A stretch of DNA of 64,000 nt from Apricaphanius iberus (Eukaryota > Chordata > Actinopteri > Cyprinodontiformes > Aphaniidae), in contig JAPXFQ010000483.1 of the NCBI GenBank assembly GCA_028564705.1, forward strand, positions 2,480,001-2,544,000, written 5' to 3'. Shown one piece after another: positions 23,400-34,082 of this stretch. The notes beneath the pieces were generated by a model, which saw only the letters and a program-made list of their open reading frames with translations, searched no databases and was not told where the DNA came from. The translations under genes were made by a program, and so were the position numbers. Within the stretch, counting starts at the first letter, position 1; each line of letters begins with the position of its first letter.

Positions 23400-24151
23400 C
23401 AAGGGCGTAACGGAAGTGGGGCACGCGTGGGACATGTCCCGCACACATTTTGAATCTGTGCCCTCTGTCCCCCACACTTTTTGTAGCCGTTACAACCAAT
23501 TTATCCTATATCAACATGCAGTACCGTGTTTTTCCGAGCGGTCTCAAATGCACCATGAGCGTACTCACGCTAAACCAGGCATTCGGTGGATCATCAATGG
23601 GAGACGTGCTGCTGAGTGAGCAGTTCTGCGCAGGACGTCAGAACCATGTTCAGCTTCCAGCCAGAGCCAGCAAAAGGCAAAGAACTTTGCACAGTTTTTT
23701 CCAAACAAACCATGTAAGTTGAGTAATGCTGTTGCCTGAAGATAATGTTCTAAATGATGGCTATTGAGTAGGCTACATGCTACAGTTAAGCTAGTTAAGC
23801 TGTCTGTGAGGAGCTCCAAAGCCGTTTCCCCGACAGCGCTGTGGAAAAGGCTTCCAAAAGCCACTCTGCAGTCTCTGTTGGATCAGCATGACTTGCTGAG
23901 CCAGGACCTGGAGCTGTTTGTTTGGCAGCTAAAGCTTTAGATTTTGTTTTTATATAGTTTAAAGAACTACAGTCGGTCCCCTGGTGCTGCACTTTGGCTG
24001 TCAGTGATTACTGTATGTGGTTCTTTAGCCATTAAGGAGAGGTGCGATTGAACATGAATGGTGAATGTGAATTGAAAAAAAAGGTAAATCACTCAATAGA
24101 CCTCTGAAAAATGTGTCCCCCCCCACTTCTGAGATAATGATTTCGCCCCTG
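23400..24151. mobile_element. Non-autonomous hAT transposon (752 bp)
   Basis: The ends are inverted: CAAGGGCGTAACG at the left, and CAGGGGCGAAATC reading inward from 24151. They are flanked by a near-perfect 8-bp duplication (CTCAAAGC at 23392-23399, CTCACAAC at 24152-24159, 6 of 8 identical). AAGTGGGG and GACATGT / GACACAT motifs follow inside both ends. A fragment near 23640-23715 (plus strand) resembles the start of a hAT transposase (KRQRTLHSFF), so this is probably an internal-deletion derivative. Confidence 0.75.
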
Positions 24152-24342
24152 CTCACAACGCTTCAGCTCAAGTCCTACTGTCTGACAAAAAACAGGCGGT
24201 TGGGATTCTTGAAATAACGTATTACCTAAAAAGAATAACGACATTACTGATTGGTTAACAAACAAAACTAACGTGTTAGGTTACACATTTCATGAAAAAA
24301 GTAATCAAAGTATTCAAACGTTACCCACAACACTGACTGCAT

Positions 24343-27300
24343 CAATTCAATTCAATTCAATTCAGTTTATTTATATAGCGCCATTTCACAACAGATGTCA
24401 TCTCAAGGCACTTTACAAAAAGAGTTATTACAATACAATGTTTAGTGTAGAAATTACAGAACCACAGAAGATTGCGTCGTGGAATTCTCAGCAATCCCTC
24501 ATACTGAGCAAGCATGCAGCGACAGTGGGAAGGAAAAACTCCCTTTTAACAGGAAGAAACCTCCGGCAGAACCAGGCTCAGCACAAGCGGTTATCTGCCG
24601 CGACCGTCTGTGGCTTGGAGAATACATAACAGAGACACAGAAAGAGCAATAGAACTGATGCAGAAGTTTGTTGCAGGACGTGGAGAATTTTCCGTCACTG
24701 CAATGCCATCTTAGTCAGGGTCGTCAAGCAGGGCTAATCCGGAGCACCTACTATAATAGAAAACAGGTTAGTGCTTGAATTGACAGCACATCATGCAGTT
24801 GGGGAGAAGTAGGAGAGAAAGTAGGAACAGACCCTAATAATGTCCTCCAACAGCCTAGCCTAAAGCAGCATAGCTACTAACATTAACCTGTCTCCTAGCT
24901 ACTAGGAGACCTGGCTACCAACACTCTGTCTGAGTCCTCCTGACCCGTGGACGGTGTAGGGCCGGTAACGGCCCCCGTCATGCCGGGGTCTTCTCGGAGT
25001 CGGGTTGTTTGAGAATGCAGCCCAAAGTGGGTGGTAAACTCCATCTAAGGCTAAATACCGGCACGAGACCGATAGTCGACAACTATCTTAAGGAAAAATA
25101 GACAGAACTGAGAGGACAGAGTTGAAGAGGGCGAGAAACGTTTAAGAGATAAACGGGTGGGGTCCGCACAGTCTGCCCGGGGGATTCAACCCGGCAGGTA
25201 ATGGGCGGCCGCACTGTGCGGGAGGATCCCCTTGAGGGACCTCTCTCCGGCGCAGGCTGGCCCCTGTGGGGCACATTTCTTCCGCGGCGGTAAGCCGCGA
25301 CCGGCTCCGGATCTTTACCTGGCTTACATTAATCTATCTCTACCTAGCTACTCTACCTCTTCCTATCTCTTCCTAACTTTTGACACTCTGCCTGACTACT
25401 AACATTAACCTGTCTCTTCCTATCTACCTGTCTGACCTGACTCTAACTACCTATAAACATATCTCTAACTGTAAGCTTTGTCAAAGAGGAAAGTTTTTAG
25501 CCTAGTTTTAAAGATAGACAAATTGTCTGCTTCACGAACCAACCCTGGGAGCCGGTTCCATAGGAGGGGAGCCTGATAGCTGAAAGATCTGCCACCCATT
25601 CTACTTTTAGAAATCCTAGGAACTACCAGTAAACCTGCAGTCTGAGAGCGAAGGTCTCTGTTAGGAACATATGGAACAATCAGGTCTCTTATGTATGATG
25701 GAGCTAGATTATTAAGGGCTTTATATGTCAGAAGGAGGATCTTGAATTCTATTCTAGATTTTACTGGGAGCCAGTGAAGAGAAGCTAAAACAGGGGAAAT
25801 GTGATCTCTTCTTTTAATATTCATCAGAATCCTAGCAGCAGCATTTTGAACTAACTGTAGACTTTTAATTGTATTCTGTGGACTACCTGATAATAGACAG
25901 TTACAGTAATCCAGCCTTGAAGTAACAAATGCATGGACTAGTTTTTCAGCATCAGTCCTGGACAGGATGGTTCTAATTTTTGCAATATTCCTAAGGTGAA
26001 AAAAGGAAATCCTACAGACTTCTTTAATGTGAGTTCTAAATGACATATCTTGGTCAAAAATGACACCGAGGTTTTTTGCTTTATTACTGGAGGCTAATTT
26101 AATGCCGTCCAGGTGAAGGGGCTGACTAAGTAGTTTCTTTTTCAGAGCTTCTGGTCCAAAGACGACAACTTCTGTTTTATCAGAATTTAGAAGCAAGAAG
26201 TTTAGAGTCATCCAAGTTTTTATGTCTTCCAGACATGCCTGTAGTCTACCTAACTGATTGGATTCATCAGGATTTATGGATAGATATAGCTGTGTATCAT
26301 CTGCGTAACTATGGAATTTTATCCCATGCTGCCTAATTATTTTACCAATAGGAAGCATATATATAGTAAAGAGAATCGGCCCAAGCACTGAACCCTGTGG
26401 TACTCCGCAAGTAACTATTGAGGTTGAGGAAGATCTATTGTTTACCTGAACAAACTGAAATCTGTTAGACAAATAAGATTTAAACCAACCTAGTGCTGTT
26501 CCTATTATACCGACACTTTGAAGCCTTTCTATGAGAATATTGTGGTCAACAGTGTCAAAGGCAGCACTGAGATCTAACAGGACCAGAATGGTCACCAGTC
26601 CATTGTCTGAGGCTATGAGAATATCATTAGTAACCTTCACCAGAGCTGTTTCAGTGCTGTGATGAGCTCTAAAGCCTGACTGAAACTTCTCAAACAGCTC
26701 ATTATTGTTTAAATGCTCACATATCTGGTGTGCAACTATTTTCTCAAGAATTTTAGATAAGAAGGGAAGATTAGATATCGGTCTATAGTTAATTAAGTCG
26801 TTTTGATCAAGAGAGGGTTTCTTAAGTAGAGGTTTAATTACAGCAATCTTAAACTCCTGTGGTACATATCCATTGACTAAGGATAGATTCATTATATTTA
26901 AAATTGGAGCAGCGATCAGAGGGAAAACTTCTTTTAAGAGTTTAGTTGGGATTGGGTCTAAAACGCAAGTTGAAGGTTTAGATGAAGCTAATAATTTTAG
27001 TACATCACAAAGTTCGGCTGCATTAAAGCAGTTTAAGCATATATTAGGTTCCACCATTTTTGAGGCTGCCTCATTAACTAAGGAGGAAGCAAGCATATTG
27101 GGAAGGTTCCCAATTATCTTATTCTTTATGGAGTCTATTTTATTTATAAAGAATTGCATGAAGTCGTCACTGCTTAGAGCTTGGGGAATGGTTGGCTCGA
27201 TAGAGCTATGATCCTGTGTGAGTTTGGCAACTGTATTAAAAAGAAACCTAGGATTATTTTTATTCTCCTCGATTAAAGATGAATAATATGCTGTTCTAGC

Positions 27301-27345
27301 TGTGTGAAGGCTCTTTTTATATAGCAATAAACTATATCATAGGTT
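24343..27345 (-). mobile_element. L2-type LINE, copy B (best preserved)
   Basis: A minus-strand LINE with its 3' end at 24343 (CAATTCAATTC repeat tail, then the CAGTTTATTTATATAGCGCC block), a GC-variable 3' UTR to about 25460 and a complete open RT frame at 25465-27327. The 5' end stops near 27340 inside the endonuclease-RT linker, so it is 5'-truncated. The unbroken frame suggests a fairly recent insertion. Confidence 0.9.
25465..27327 (-). CDS. L2-type LINE reverse transcriptase, uninterrupted (620 codons)
   Basis: This is the longest open frame in the window. It begins inside the linker (KKSLHTARTAYYSSLIEEN, NNPRFLFNTVAKL), passes a conserved CVLDPIPTKLLKEVFP block (about residue 120), INYRPISNLPFLSKILEKIV, FQSGFRAHHSTETALVKV, motif A ILVLLDLSAAFDTVDHNIL (about 250), motif B GVPQGSVLGPILFTIYM, motif C FHSYADDTQLYL (about 340), LNSDKTEVVVFGP and the C-terminal SRLDYCNCLLSGSP, NAAARIL and HWLPVKSRIEFKIL blocks, ending at a natural stop. 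All catalytic aspartates are present. No ATG is assigned because the true start and the endonuclease lie upstream and are missing. Function: target-primed cDNA synthesis in the nucleus. Alone it would be incapable of normal insertion but could be translated if included in a host transcript. Confidence 0.93.
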   Translation of the reverse strand: MLYKKSLHTARTAYYSSLIEENKNNPRFLFNTVAKLTQDHSSIEPTIPQALSSDDFMQFFINKIDSIKNKIIGNLPNMLASSLVNEAASKMVEPNICLNCFNAAELCDVLKLLASSKPSTCVLDPIPTKLLKEVFPLIAAPILNIMNLSLVNGYVPQEFKIAVIKPLLKKPSLDQNDLINYRPISNLPFLSKILEKIVAHQICEHLNNNELFEKFQSGFRAHHSTETALVKVTNDILIASDNGLVTILVLLDLSAAFDTVDHNILIERLQSVGIIGTALGWFKSYLSNRFQFVQVNNRSSSTSIVTCGVPQGSVLGPILFTIYMLPIGKIIRQHGIKFHSYADDTQLYLSINPDESNQLGRLQACLEDIKTWMTLNFLLLNSDKTEVVVFGPEALKKKLLSQPLHLDGIKLASSNKAKNLGVIFDQDMSFRTHIKEVCRISFFHLRNIAKIRTILSRTDAEKLVHAFVTSRLDYCNCLLSGSPQNTIKSLQLVQNAAARILMNIKRRDHISPVLASLHWLPVKSRIEFKILLLTYKALNNLAPSYIRDLIVPYVPNRDLRSQTAGLLVVPRISKSRMGGRSFSYQAPLLWNRLPGLVREADNLSIFKTRLKTFLFDKAYS

Positions 27346-27748
27346 AACAAGGGCGCTGAATGGAACTGGTTGCTGTGCTCCCATGGCCAGTGTGAACAAG
27401 GCCTGCCAACATACTCTTTGTCTTTTACCCCTGTGTGTTCGGTCTTGTCACTGACAAAGGGTTACGTGGGCACGGTTGGGGGATTTGTTTCAGAGAAATT
27501 CCATTTCCAATCGCATTGTCTGGGTACATTTGTCCGATTATGAGAAATCCAGTTTGGTTCGACTAAAGTTCCACTAACGTGTATACATGCATTTCAAAAG
27601 TCAGACATCAGATTTCAGTCAGACTAAGGCAATAATTTGGCTTTCTCTTCCTGCATGTAAAAGCTCGGACTCTGTCTTTCATGCTAAGGCTGATGACCCT
27701 GACAGCCTAGTTGAGCTAGCTCTTAAAGTAGGAACTATTATAGAATAA

Positions 27749-27782
<34 letters not shown>

Positions 27783-28275
27783 GTTTTTTTATTATCAGAT
27801 ATTAATTGTTTGAACAAGATCTCTGAATGCTGATTTTGAGTTTCCTTTAACATTTTGTGACATTATGTTCAGCAAAAGACGAATGATGAATGTCATACAC
27901 TTAGTGAGGACTTGTTTTTGTTGCGTTTCTCTTGTTCATTACTTTTTGACCTGCAAGATGAATCAGGGTGATTGTTTTTTTTAAGAAAAAAACAGTACTG
28001 GAGGGAAAAATAAAAGCTGCTGATAAAATCAAGCATGTCTCCATCCATCAGAGTTCAGAGGAGCATCAGTAAAGTGTAAAACAATGGGGCGGAACAAGCC
28101 AATATGTCACTGTAGGTGCAGCTTCGACAGAAGCTGTTACCTTTCTGTAAAGTTTTGGCTCATGGAGGTATGCCATGGTTGTCTGAGTTGTACATACTCA
28201 TGACCTTGATGTATACTAGCTTTATATATAAAGTGGTTTAGAACTTAAAGTACTGATTTCAGGTTTGACAACTGG
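27346..28275. other. Unassigned sequence with a TC microsatellite
   Basis: A (TC)n run occupies 27750-27780. No coding signal or known repeat was recognised elsewhere in this stretch. Confidence 0.45.
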
Positions 28276-28279
28276 GTGG

Positions 28280-28665
28280 AAGGACTACATAATGATTACA
28301 GACTAAAAATAAAACATTCAACATTTAGCCTTTTAGAGTCACTTCACTCTCAAGGAGCAAAACATGAAACCCCCAGACGGTTGTGGCAGATAGCCGCTCA
28401 TACTGAGCCGGGTTCTGGTTCTCCTGGAGGTTTCTTCATGTTAAAGGGGATTGCTGAGGGATTGCTGTGGTTGGAGTCTTCATCAACAGGCACAACTGCA
28501 AGTCAGTGACACAAAGAAAATCTGCTGGAATTCCTTAAACAGAACACTCTTTTACTGATTGCAATGTTTGTATGATTGTATCAAAATGACTTTTCTTGTA
28601 AAGTACCTTGAGATGAAATCTGTTGTGAATCGGTAATATATAAATAAAATGAATTGAAAATTGCA
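28280..28665 (+). mobile_element. L2 LINE 3' UTR fragment, plus strand
   Basis: GTTGTGGCAGATAGCCGCTC, GGAGGTTTCTTCATGTTAAAGG, a CTTGTAAAGTACCTTGAGATG block and the final TATATAAATAAAATGAATTG are the 3' UTR and tail of the L2 elements seen elsewhere in the window. It contains no RT. Confidence 0.75.
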
Positions 28666-28737
28666 TTAAAATTACATTTTAGGATCCTATTGTTACTTTA
28701 CTGTTCTTATATGGGTTTTTTTCCCAATGTTTTTGGT

Positions 28738-30640
28738 CTGAAGTCAAAGACCCCCAGACAGTCATGGCAGATAGAGGCTCATACATTGTAAAAAGAAATT
28801 GTTGAATTGTTTATGGTGAATTACAGCTGTGGTCTTCTGAATTTCACAGTAAAAATTAAAGTGTAAATGTGTAAAGCACCACTGTATCCTATTTTGGTAA
28901 CCATACATTTAACAGTACAGAAATGTTGTTGCATGTGAAAACAACAGACATTCAATTTGATTACAGTCTCCCACAGTTGGATCCAGTGAAACTGTAATAG
29001 ATATTACAGTAATCTCTTAAAAAGTTCAATATTGTGGCTTCAACAATTGTAGTAAATTACTGGCAGCTGTGGTTGCTAAAAATTCACAGTCGAAAATATA
29101 GTGATAATGTAAAATCCTTAATAAGATACTTTATTGTTAAAAGGTAACTCACCCCCTACCAGAGTCAAACTCCACCCCCATTTCCTGTTTGAAAGATGCT
29201 TCAAAATGAGGTTTTGCCTGGCGGACCAGTGAGGGTAAAGGCTGGGCATGGTCTGCACTGTGATTCACATGTTGACAGCAGCGCTTCTGCAGCCGCAAAT
29301 AGACAGCCAGTAAAATGGAGAGCAATAGCAACGAAAGCTCCATTGTCTCCGAAGGAAGCAATTTTAAAAGTGAAAACTTCTCTCCATCTCCTTTACTAGA
29401 GGAAAAGGAGTAAGGTTCCGAGGAGAAGGCTAATGGCCCTGAGCAATTTTGGTTTGAGCCAATGGCTCAAGAGTTGCCAACTCCATCTCACTACGGAGGT
29501 GTGGCTGAGACCGAGCTTGTTTTATACTCCACAGCGGCAAGACGGCTGATGTCAGAAATCTAGGCTGATGTAAGAAACCCAAGCTGAGCCGGTAGCAAAG
29601 CCTGATTCAAATTTAAGTGCAGTGTAAAATATAAACCTTAGCAGAGCAGTTCAATAATAGATTTTGGTACAGAATGTATTTACTAAAATGTATCAGCTAT
29701 ATTTCAAAACCAAATTAAAACCAAAAATAATGACCAGATATATAGACAGTGATATTAGAGACTTATTAATACAGCTTATCAGCAAAAAGATAGTTGATTT
29801 GGGGATGAGTCGCACTTTAAATATAAAATTTACAATGAAGAGCTGTTGTCATAATACATTTCCCCCATAAGCTTTCTCACAGTCGCTTGAGTAGGGTGGG
29901 TGGTTGTATGATATCTACCCTACACTTGAAAACATTATGACATTAGATAAGAAATTTATATAAATCTGCAGCCTAAGTACAGTGTCAACAGAGTCAGTTT
30001 AATTAAAGTGAAACTCGTTCATTTCACTGTTTGCTGTGAATAAACACAGTGAACACATTAACATAGTGAATATATTAATTCTGTATAAACTGTAAAATGT
30101 ATAGTTATATTATGTAATGTTTAAGGTGATTACTTCCAAATTGTTTTATAGATGTTTCCTGTTTCTTTTACAGAAAGTGTGACATGAGTATTTAAATACA
30201 TTTTTTTTAACATTGTACGGTAAAAACAAAAGAAATTTACAATTTCTTGATTTACGGTAATTCGACACAAATATCATGATTATTTACTTTTTTGAATAGT
30301 CATACAGTATATCATAGCCATTTCATTTTTACGTAAATTTTTTAGGATACTGAGTCAGCTTCTGTTGGAGGTTTTTTTTCTGTTAAAGGGGAGTTTTTCC
30401 TCTCGACGGTTGCTACATGCTTGCTCAGAATGAGGTATTAATGAGGGATTTTTGTGGTTGGGGTCTACCTCAATGCGTACCAAGTACAAGTCAATGACTC
30501 TGCTGGGCTTACTTTTTGGAAAACTTTTAAACTGATTGGAAACGATGTAGGACCGAATTAAAATGACTTGAATTTATTGTAAAGGGCTTTGAGATGACAT
30601 TTGTTATGAATTGGAGTTATATAAATAAATTGAATGGAAT
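28738..30640 (+). mobile_element. Second L2 3' UTR fragment, split by a 1.56-kb insertion
   Basis: The L2 3' UTR begins at about 28738 (CAGACAGTCATGGCAGATAG) and stops at GGCTCATAC (28779). It resumes at about 30340 (ATACTGAGTCAGCTTCTG, then GGAGGTTTTTT and TTAAAGGGGAG) and runs to the tail TATATAAATAAATTGAATGG near 30635. Comparison with 28369-28450 shows the two halves were once adjacent. ATAC is present on both sides of the insert. Confidence 0.75.
28780..30343. mobile_element. Unclassified insertion inside the L2 3' UTR
   Basis: The insert contains two diverged ~60-base segments (about 28808-28875 and 29047-29115) sharing ATTACxxxCAGCTGTGGT and TTCACAGT, plus many ACAGTA / TTTACGG motifs near both ends. 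The middle (29150-29600) is less AT-rich and contains a short ATG frame at about 29318-29410, starting MESNSNESSIVSEGSNFK, followed in another frame by PEQFWFEP. No family was recognised. A host-gene-like interpretation is not supported. Confidence 0.5.
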
Positions 30641-30794
30641 TTCAGTGCTTTGGGCAAAATTTTAGAAGAATGACTGCTTTATTGGTACTGGGACCAGTGG
30701 TACAATGAAATAGCTTTGCACACCTTCCCAGAGAAAAACATTAAACATACATCACAACTAATCTGAAGTGGCACTGTAAAAATGAACAAGCTTG

Positions 30795-31283
30795 AAGGGG
30801 AATTACGTTTTTTTATTTTTCAACTCAAACCTTATTTTTAGAAAATTTTATGATGTTTGACTCACCCCAGCCGTTCAGCAGTATTTATATTCACTTCCTC
30901 CATCAGCGGACATCTGGGACGAGAACTGTTAAAGGACAATTCCGTGTTGTTTTTTTTAACAAGCCTACTGCAGCGTAAATGTGTGTTACATCTGAATCGG
31001 CCCAGAAAAGAATCAAGAAGCACTTCAGAGGCGTTCGTAACTCCAAGGGAATAGGGGAATATGAACACGGTAAAATTACTGTGTTTTTGTGCAGATTAAA
31101 TCTTATTACAAGCGGAATTTGTCCTGCCCCGAGCACTCCCAATCTATGGACATCCGCTGATGAAGGAAGTGGATATAAATACTGCTGAACGGCTCAGACT
31201 GGCTACAACATTCTCAGGGAGAGTAAAAAAACATAACATTTGCTAAAGATTGGTCCAGGTTAAAAGAAAACAGAATTCCCCTT
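30795..31283. repeat. Foldback repeat, copy 2
   Basis: Termini AAGGGGAATT (30795-30804) and AATTCCCCTT (31274-31283) are exact inverses. Inside, GCCGTTCAGCAGTATTTATA, CACTTCCTCCATCAGCGGA and their inverses (about 31145-31190) pair. The internal block GAATCAAGAAGCACTTCAG is shared with the copy at 787-1284. Open frames here are palindrome shadows. Confidence 0.75.
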
Positions 31284-31284
31284 T

Positions 31285-31960
31285 AAACCTGCCGCACACA
31301 AACTCAATCTACTTAGCCAACAGTCATCTGAAACCGTTGGTTCAGCAAATAGATCGCTCTGTGCGGCTAATTTTTGTGAGTTTTCTGCATCATCAGGCGC
31401 TGAGGTGAAAATCAAACAGGTTTAATATTTTTTTGCCTCGTGAGGTGAAAAACTCACTGTGTGCGCTCAACGTGAGCTGTCTGCTGAGCTGAAATATTGA
31501 AGTGACCAATCAAAATGCAGTCACATGATTCCAAAAATCTGTCTTTACCTCAGAAAAATTAACGAAAGTGAGACCGAGATGGATATGGACGAACTTCTGC
31601 TTTTTATTTTGTTGATGAGGCATTGTTGCATCGTATAAACAGGTGTAGTCTGGCCAAATTTCCATAAGTCTGTCTCTAAAATGTAATCTTTTCCCTAGGC
31701 TACCATCTTGGAATCATGTGAACGGAGGCCACGTTTTGATAGGTCACTTGAATACTTGAGCTCAGCAGACATCTCACGTAGGGTCAGCAAGTTTTTTGCG
31801 AGGCGAAAAATATCAAACCTGTTTGATTTTCACCTCAGCACCTCATGAGGCAAAAAACTCACCAAAAACTAGCTGCACACAGTGAGCTCTCTGCTGAGCA
31901 AATGGTCTTGAATGACTGTTTGCTCAGGAGATTGGTCTCATGTAGAGCACGCTTTAAAGT
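31285..31960. mobile_element. Foldback / PIF-Harbinger-like MITE with long inverted arms
   Basis: The left arm contains GGTGAAAATCAAACAGGTTT and GTGAGGTGAAAAACTCAC (31402-31460); the right arm contains their inverses (AAACCTGTTTGATTTTCACC and AAAAAACTCACC near 31817-31865). GTGACCAATCAAAA / TTTTGATAGGTCAC also pair across the middle. Near 31575-31620 the plus strand reads MDMDELLLFILLMR, like the start of Harbinger transposases, suggesting an internally deleted Harbinger derivative (inference). Confidence 0.6.
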
Positions 31961-32695
31961 CAATGTCTTTGAGCTGAAGTAATTGAAAAACTAGAGGTTT
32001 TATACCATGCCTAAGGTTTTCTATCCTGGTGTACTGTGTGTAAGCATCTGTAAATAAGAAAAAACACACAAAGTTTTAGCTAACGAATAATCTGTCTGTT
32101 AAGAATATTAAATATATTGTCAAAGCTACATATATATGTGTTAATGGTATAGCCCAAAAAAGGATGATGTGTTTGTTGAGTTTGAGTTAATTTATTTACA
32201 ACAGGGAAAATACATATTAATGAACATGTACATATCAATATGGAAGATTATAGGCTTTGGGGAATTGATGCCAACAACATCAAATAATAAAATAAATTCA
32301 GTATTGTGGATCATGAAACACACAGGCCAAAGGTCAAAGAACCACATGTTTTTAATTTGTTCGCACCTCGAATGTTCAAGCATCCAGCAGATGAACCACT
32401 CTGCCTCTCCTTCCGCCTCTCCTTGCAGTAGGTGTCCCTGAGGCTAATTCACTTTTTTCTGCAGTAGTGCTCTGAATAATCACGTTATTTAGTTAGCGGA
32501 AAAGTCTTTGAACATCAGCGGGAAAATATTAGTAAAATAGCGGGACAGTAGGCAGGCTTGCTGCCTTTTGCGCAGGTTCGGTCAAAACTTTCAAAAGTAA
32601 AATTAACTTACCAGGTTGCCCAATCTCCTCACTTTTCTTCGTCCAACCTAGGTCCTTTTGTATTCCTGTCTCTGTACAAAAAACAACTGGTGTTG
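31961..32695. other. Unassigned, possible LINE tail
   Basis: TTAATTTATTTACAACAGGGAAAATACAT near 32187 looks like the reverse view of a LINE 3' end, but no RT is attached. The frame at 32169-32441 has no recognisable domain. Confidence 0.3.
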
Positions 32696-32732
32696 TATAG
32701 CTCCGGGTGTCTCAAGGAAATTTCAATCAAAC

Positions 32733-32800
32733 GCAACTGGACTTGGTAATTTGTCTTGGAAGACGTTTCACCTCTTATCCAAGAGGCTTCATCAGTTCAT
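32733..32800 (-). ncRNA. Hammerhead-ribozyme-like motif (left Penelope arm)
   Basis: The inverted arm contains the same CTGATGA (32795-32789 on the minus strand), stem II and GAAA (32769-32766) with no base changes in the core, facing outward in the opposite direction. Confidence 0.6.
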
Positions 32801-33019
32801 GCTCGCTGCTGACCAGGCTGGGACTGGTCCAACTAACTGGTGTGGAGACTCAGCTATTTAACCTCTTGAACAAGAATCATTATGTCATTGGATCCTTTGT
32901 GCTCCATGTCTTAACGACGGTCGTTGGCGTGCCGCCTATTGGTGGAGGTTAGGTTTCGGCTTCATTAGTGCCCTATTGTGTTATAACGACAGTCGTTGGA
33001 GTCACAGTTGTTTCTGTTA

Positions 33020-33448
33020 TTAGAGGCTAATTTGTTTGAGTCTTCTAGGGAGGGATGAAAGTGCAGCATTGTAAATTGGAGATAGGTGATGTCTCAGGCC
33101 TCCTCCTCTGTTTAGCGATGGTTTCTCTACTTTTACATAGATGGCTTCTTTTACTCCTCTTTCAAACCATCTGTCCTCTCTGTCTAATATCTGGACATTG
33201 CTGTCCTCAAAGGAGTGAGCTTTCTCCTTGAGATGTAAATGAACAGCAGAGTCCATGCCTGAGGAGTTAGCTCTCCTGTGTTGGGCCATGCGTTTGTACA
33301 GTGGTTGTTTGGTTTCACCAATGTAGAGGTCCTTGCATTCTTCATTGCATTGGATTGCATACACCAGGTTGCTTTTGTGTGTGTGTGGTGTTCTGTCCTT
33401 GGGATGTACTAGTCTCTGTCTGAGTGTGTTGCTGGGTTTGAAATACAC
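33020..33448 (-). CDS. Penelope-like GIY-YIG endonuclease region (left arm)
   Basis: The minus-strand frame of about 140 codons covers the end of the RT thumb and the GIY-YIG nuclease of a Penelope-like element: YFKPSNTLRQRLVHPKD, then NLVYAIQCNEECKDLYIGET (the VYAI and YIG parts form the GIY-YIG core), KRMAQHRR, a CCHH-like histidine at SAVHLHLKEKAHSFED, DREDRWFERGVKEAIYV with the conserved Glu, and a C-terminal HLSPIYNAALSSLPRR. It ends at a natural stop. The RT core upstream is nearly all missing: only a YVDDTWVKIKTKEV segment near 33545-33584 remains, out of frame. The nuclease would nick DNA for cDNA priming. The fragment cannot act alone because the RT is lost. Confidence 0.88.
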   Translation of the reverse strand: MYFKPSNTLRQRLVHPKDRTPHTHKSNLVYAIQCNEECKDLYIGETKQPLYKRMAQHRRANSSGMDSAVHLHLKEKAHSFEDSNVQILDREDRWFERGVKEAIYVKVEKPSLNRGGGLRHHLSPIYNAALSSLPRRLKQISL

Positions 33449-33632
33449 AGGGATACTGTGTTTGTTAAAAATCCTCCTGAGTTTTTCAGAAATCCCAGAA
33501 ACATATGGAATGACACTGAGTTTATGTGTTCAGTAAAGGCTTGCACCTCTTTGGTTTTGATTTTAACCCATGTGTCATCTACGTATATCTGAACCAGTGG
33601 CTAGGTGTTATTCCTTCAAAGGAGTTCAAAGC

Positions 33633-33863
33633 TCTGCTGTTCATTTACATCTCAAGGAGAAAGCTCACTCCTTTGAGGACAGCAATGTCCAGATATTAGA
33701 CAGAGAGGACAGATGGTTTGAAAGAGGAGTAAAAGAAGCCATCTATGTAAAAGTAGAGAAACCATCGCTAAACAGAGGAGGAGGCCTGAGACATCACCTA
33801 TCTCCAATTTACAATGCTGCCCTTTCATCCCTCCCTAGAAGACTCAAACAAATTAGCCTCTAA
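33633..33863 (+). CDS. Penelope-like GIY-YIG endonuclease C-terminal piece (right arm)
   Basis: The right arm encodes, on the plus strand, the last ~77 residues of the same protein: SAVHLHLKEKAHSFED, DREDRWFERGVKEAIYV, KPSLNRGGGLRHHLSP, ending at RLKQISL and a stop. It is virtually identical to the left arm, which implies that the two arms arose in one event or recently. The GIY-YIG core residues are absent here because the arm starts after them. Confidence 0.85.
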   Translation, partial: SAVHLHLKEKAHSFEDSNVQILDREDRWFERGVKEAIYVKVEKPSLNRGGGLRHHLSPIYNAALSSLPRRLKQISL

Positions 33864-34082
33864 TAACAGAAACAACTGTGACTCCAACGACTGTCGTTAT
33901 AACACAATAGGGCACTAATGAAGCCGAAACCTAACCTCCACCAATAGGCGGCACGCCAACGACCGTCGTTAAGACATGGAGCACAAAGGATCCAATGACA
34001 TAATGATTCTTGTTCAAGAGGTTAAATAGCTGAGTCTCCACACCAGTTAGTTGGACCAGTCCCAGCCTGGTCAGCAGCGAGC

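Noticed and set aside
32692..32952. Plus-strand frames over the Penelope left arm
   Set aside because: They are antisense to the element's 3' UTR and ribozyme-like motif and repeat as minus-strand frames in the right arm.
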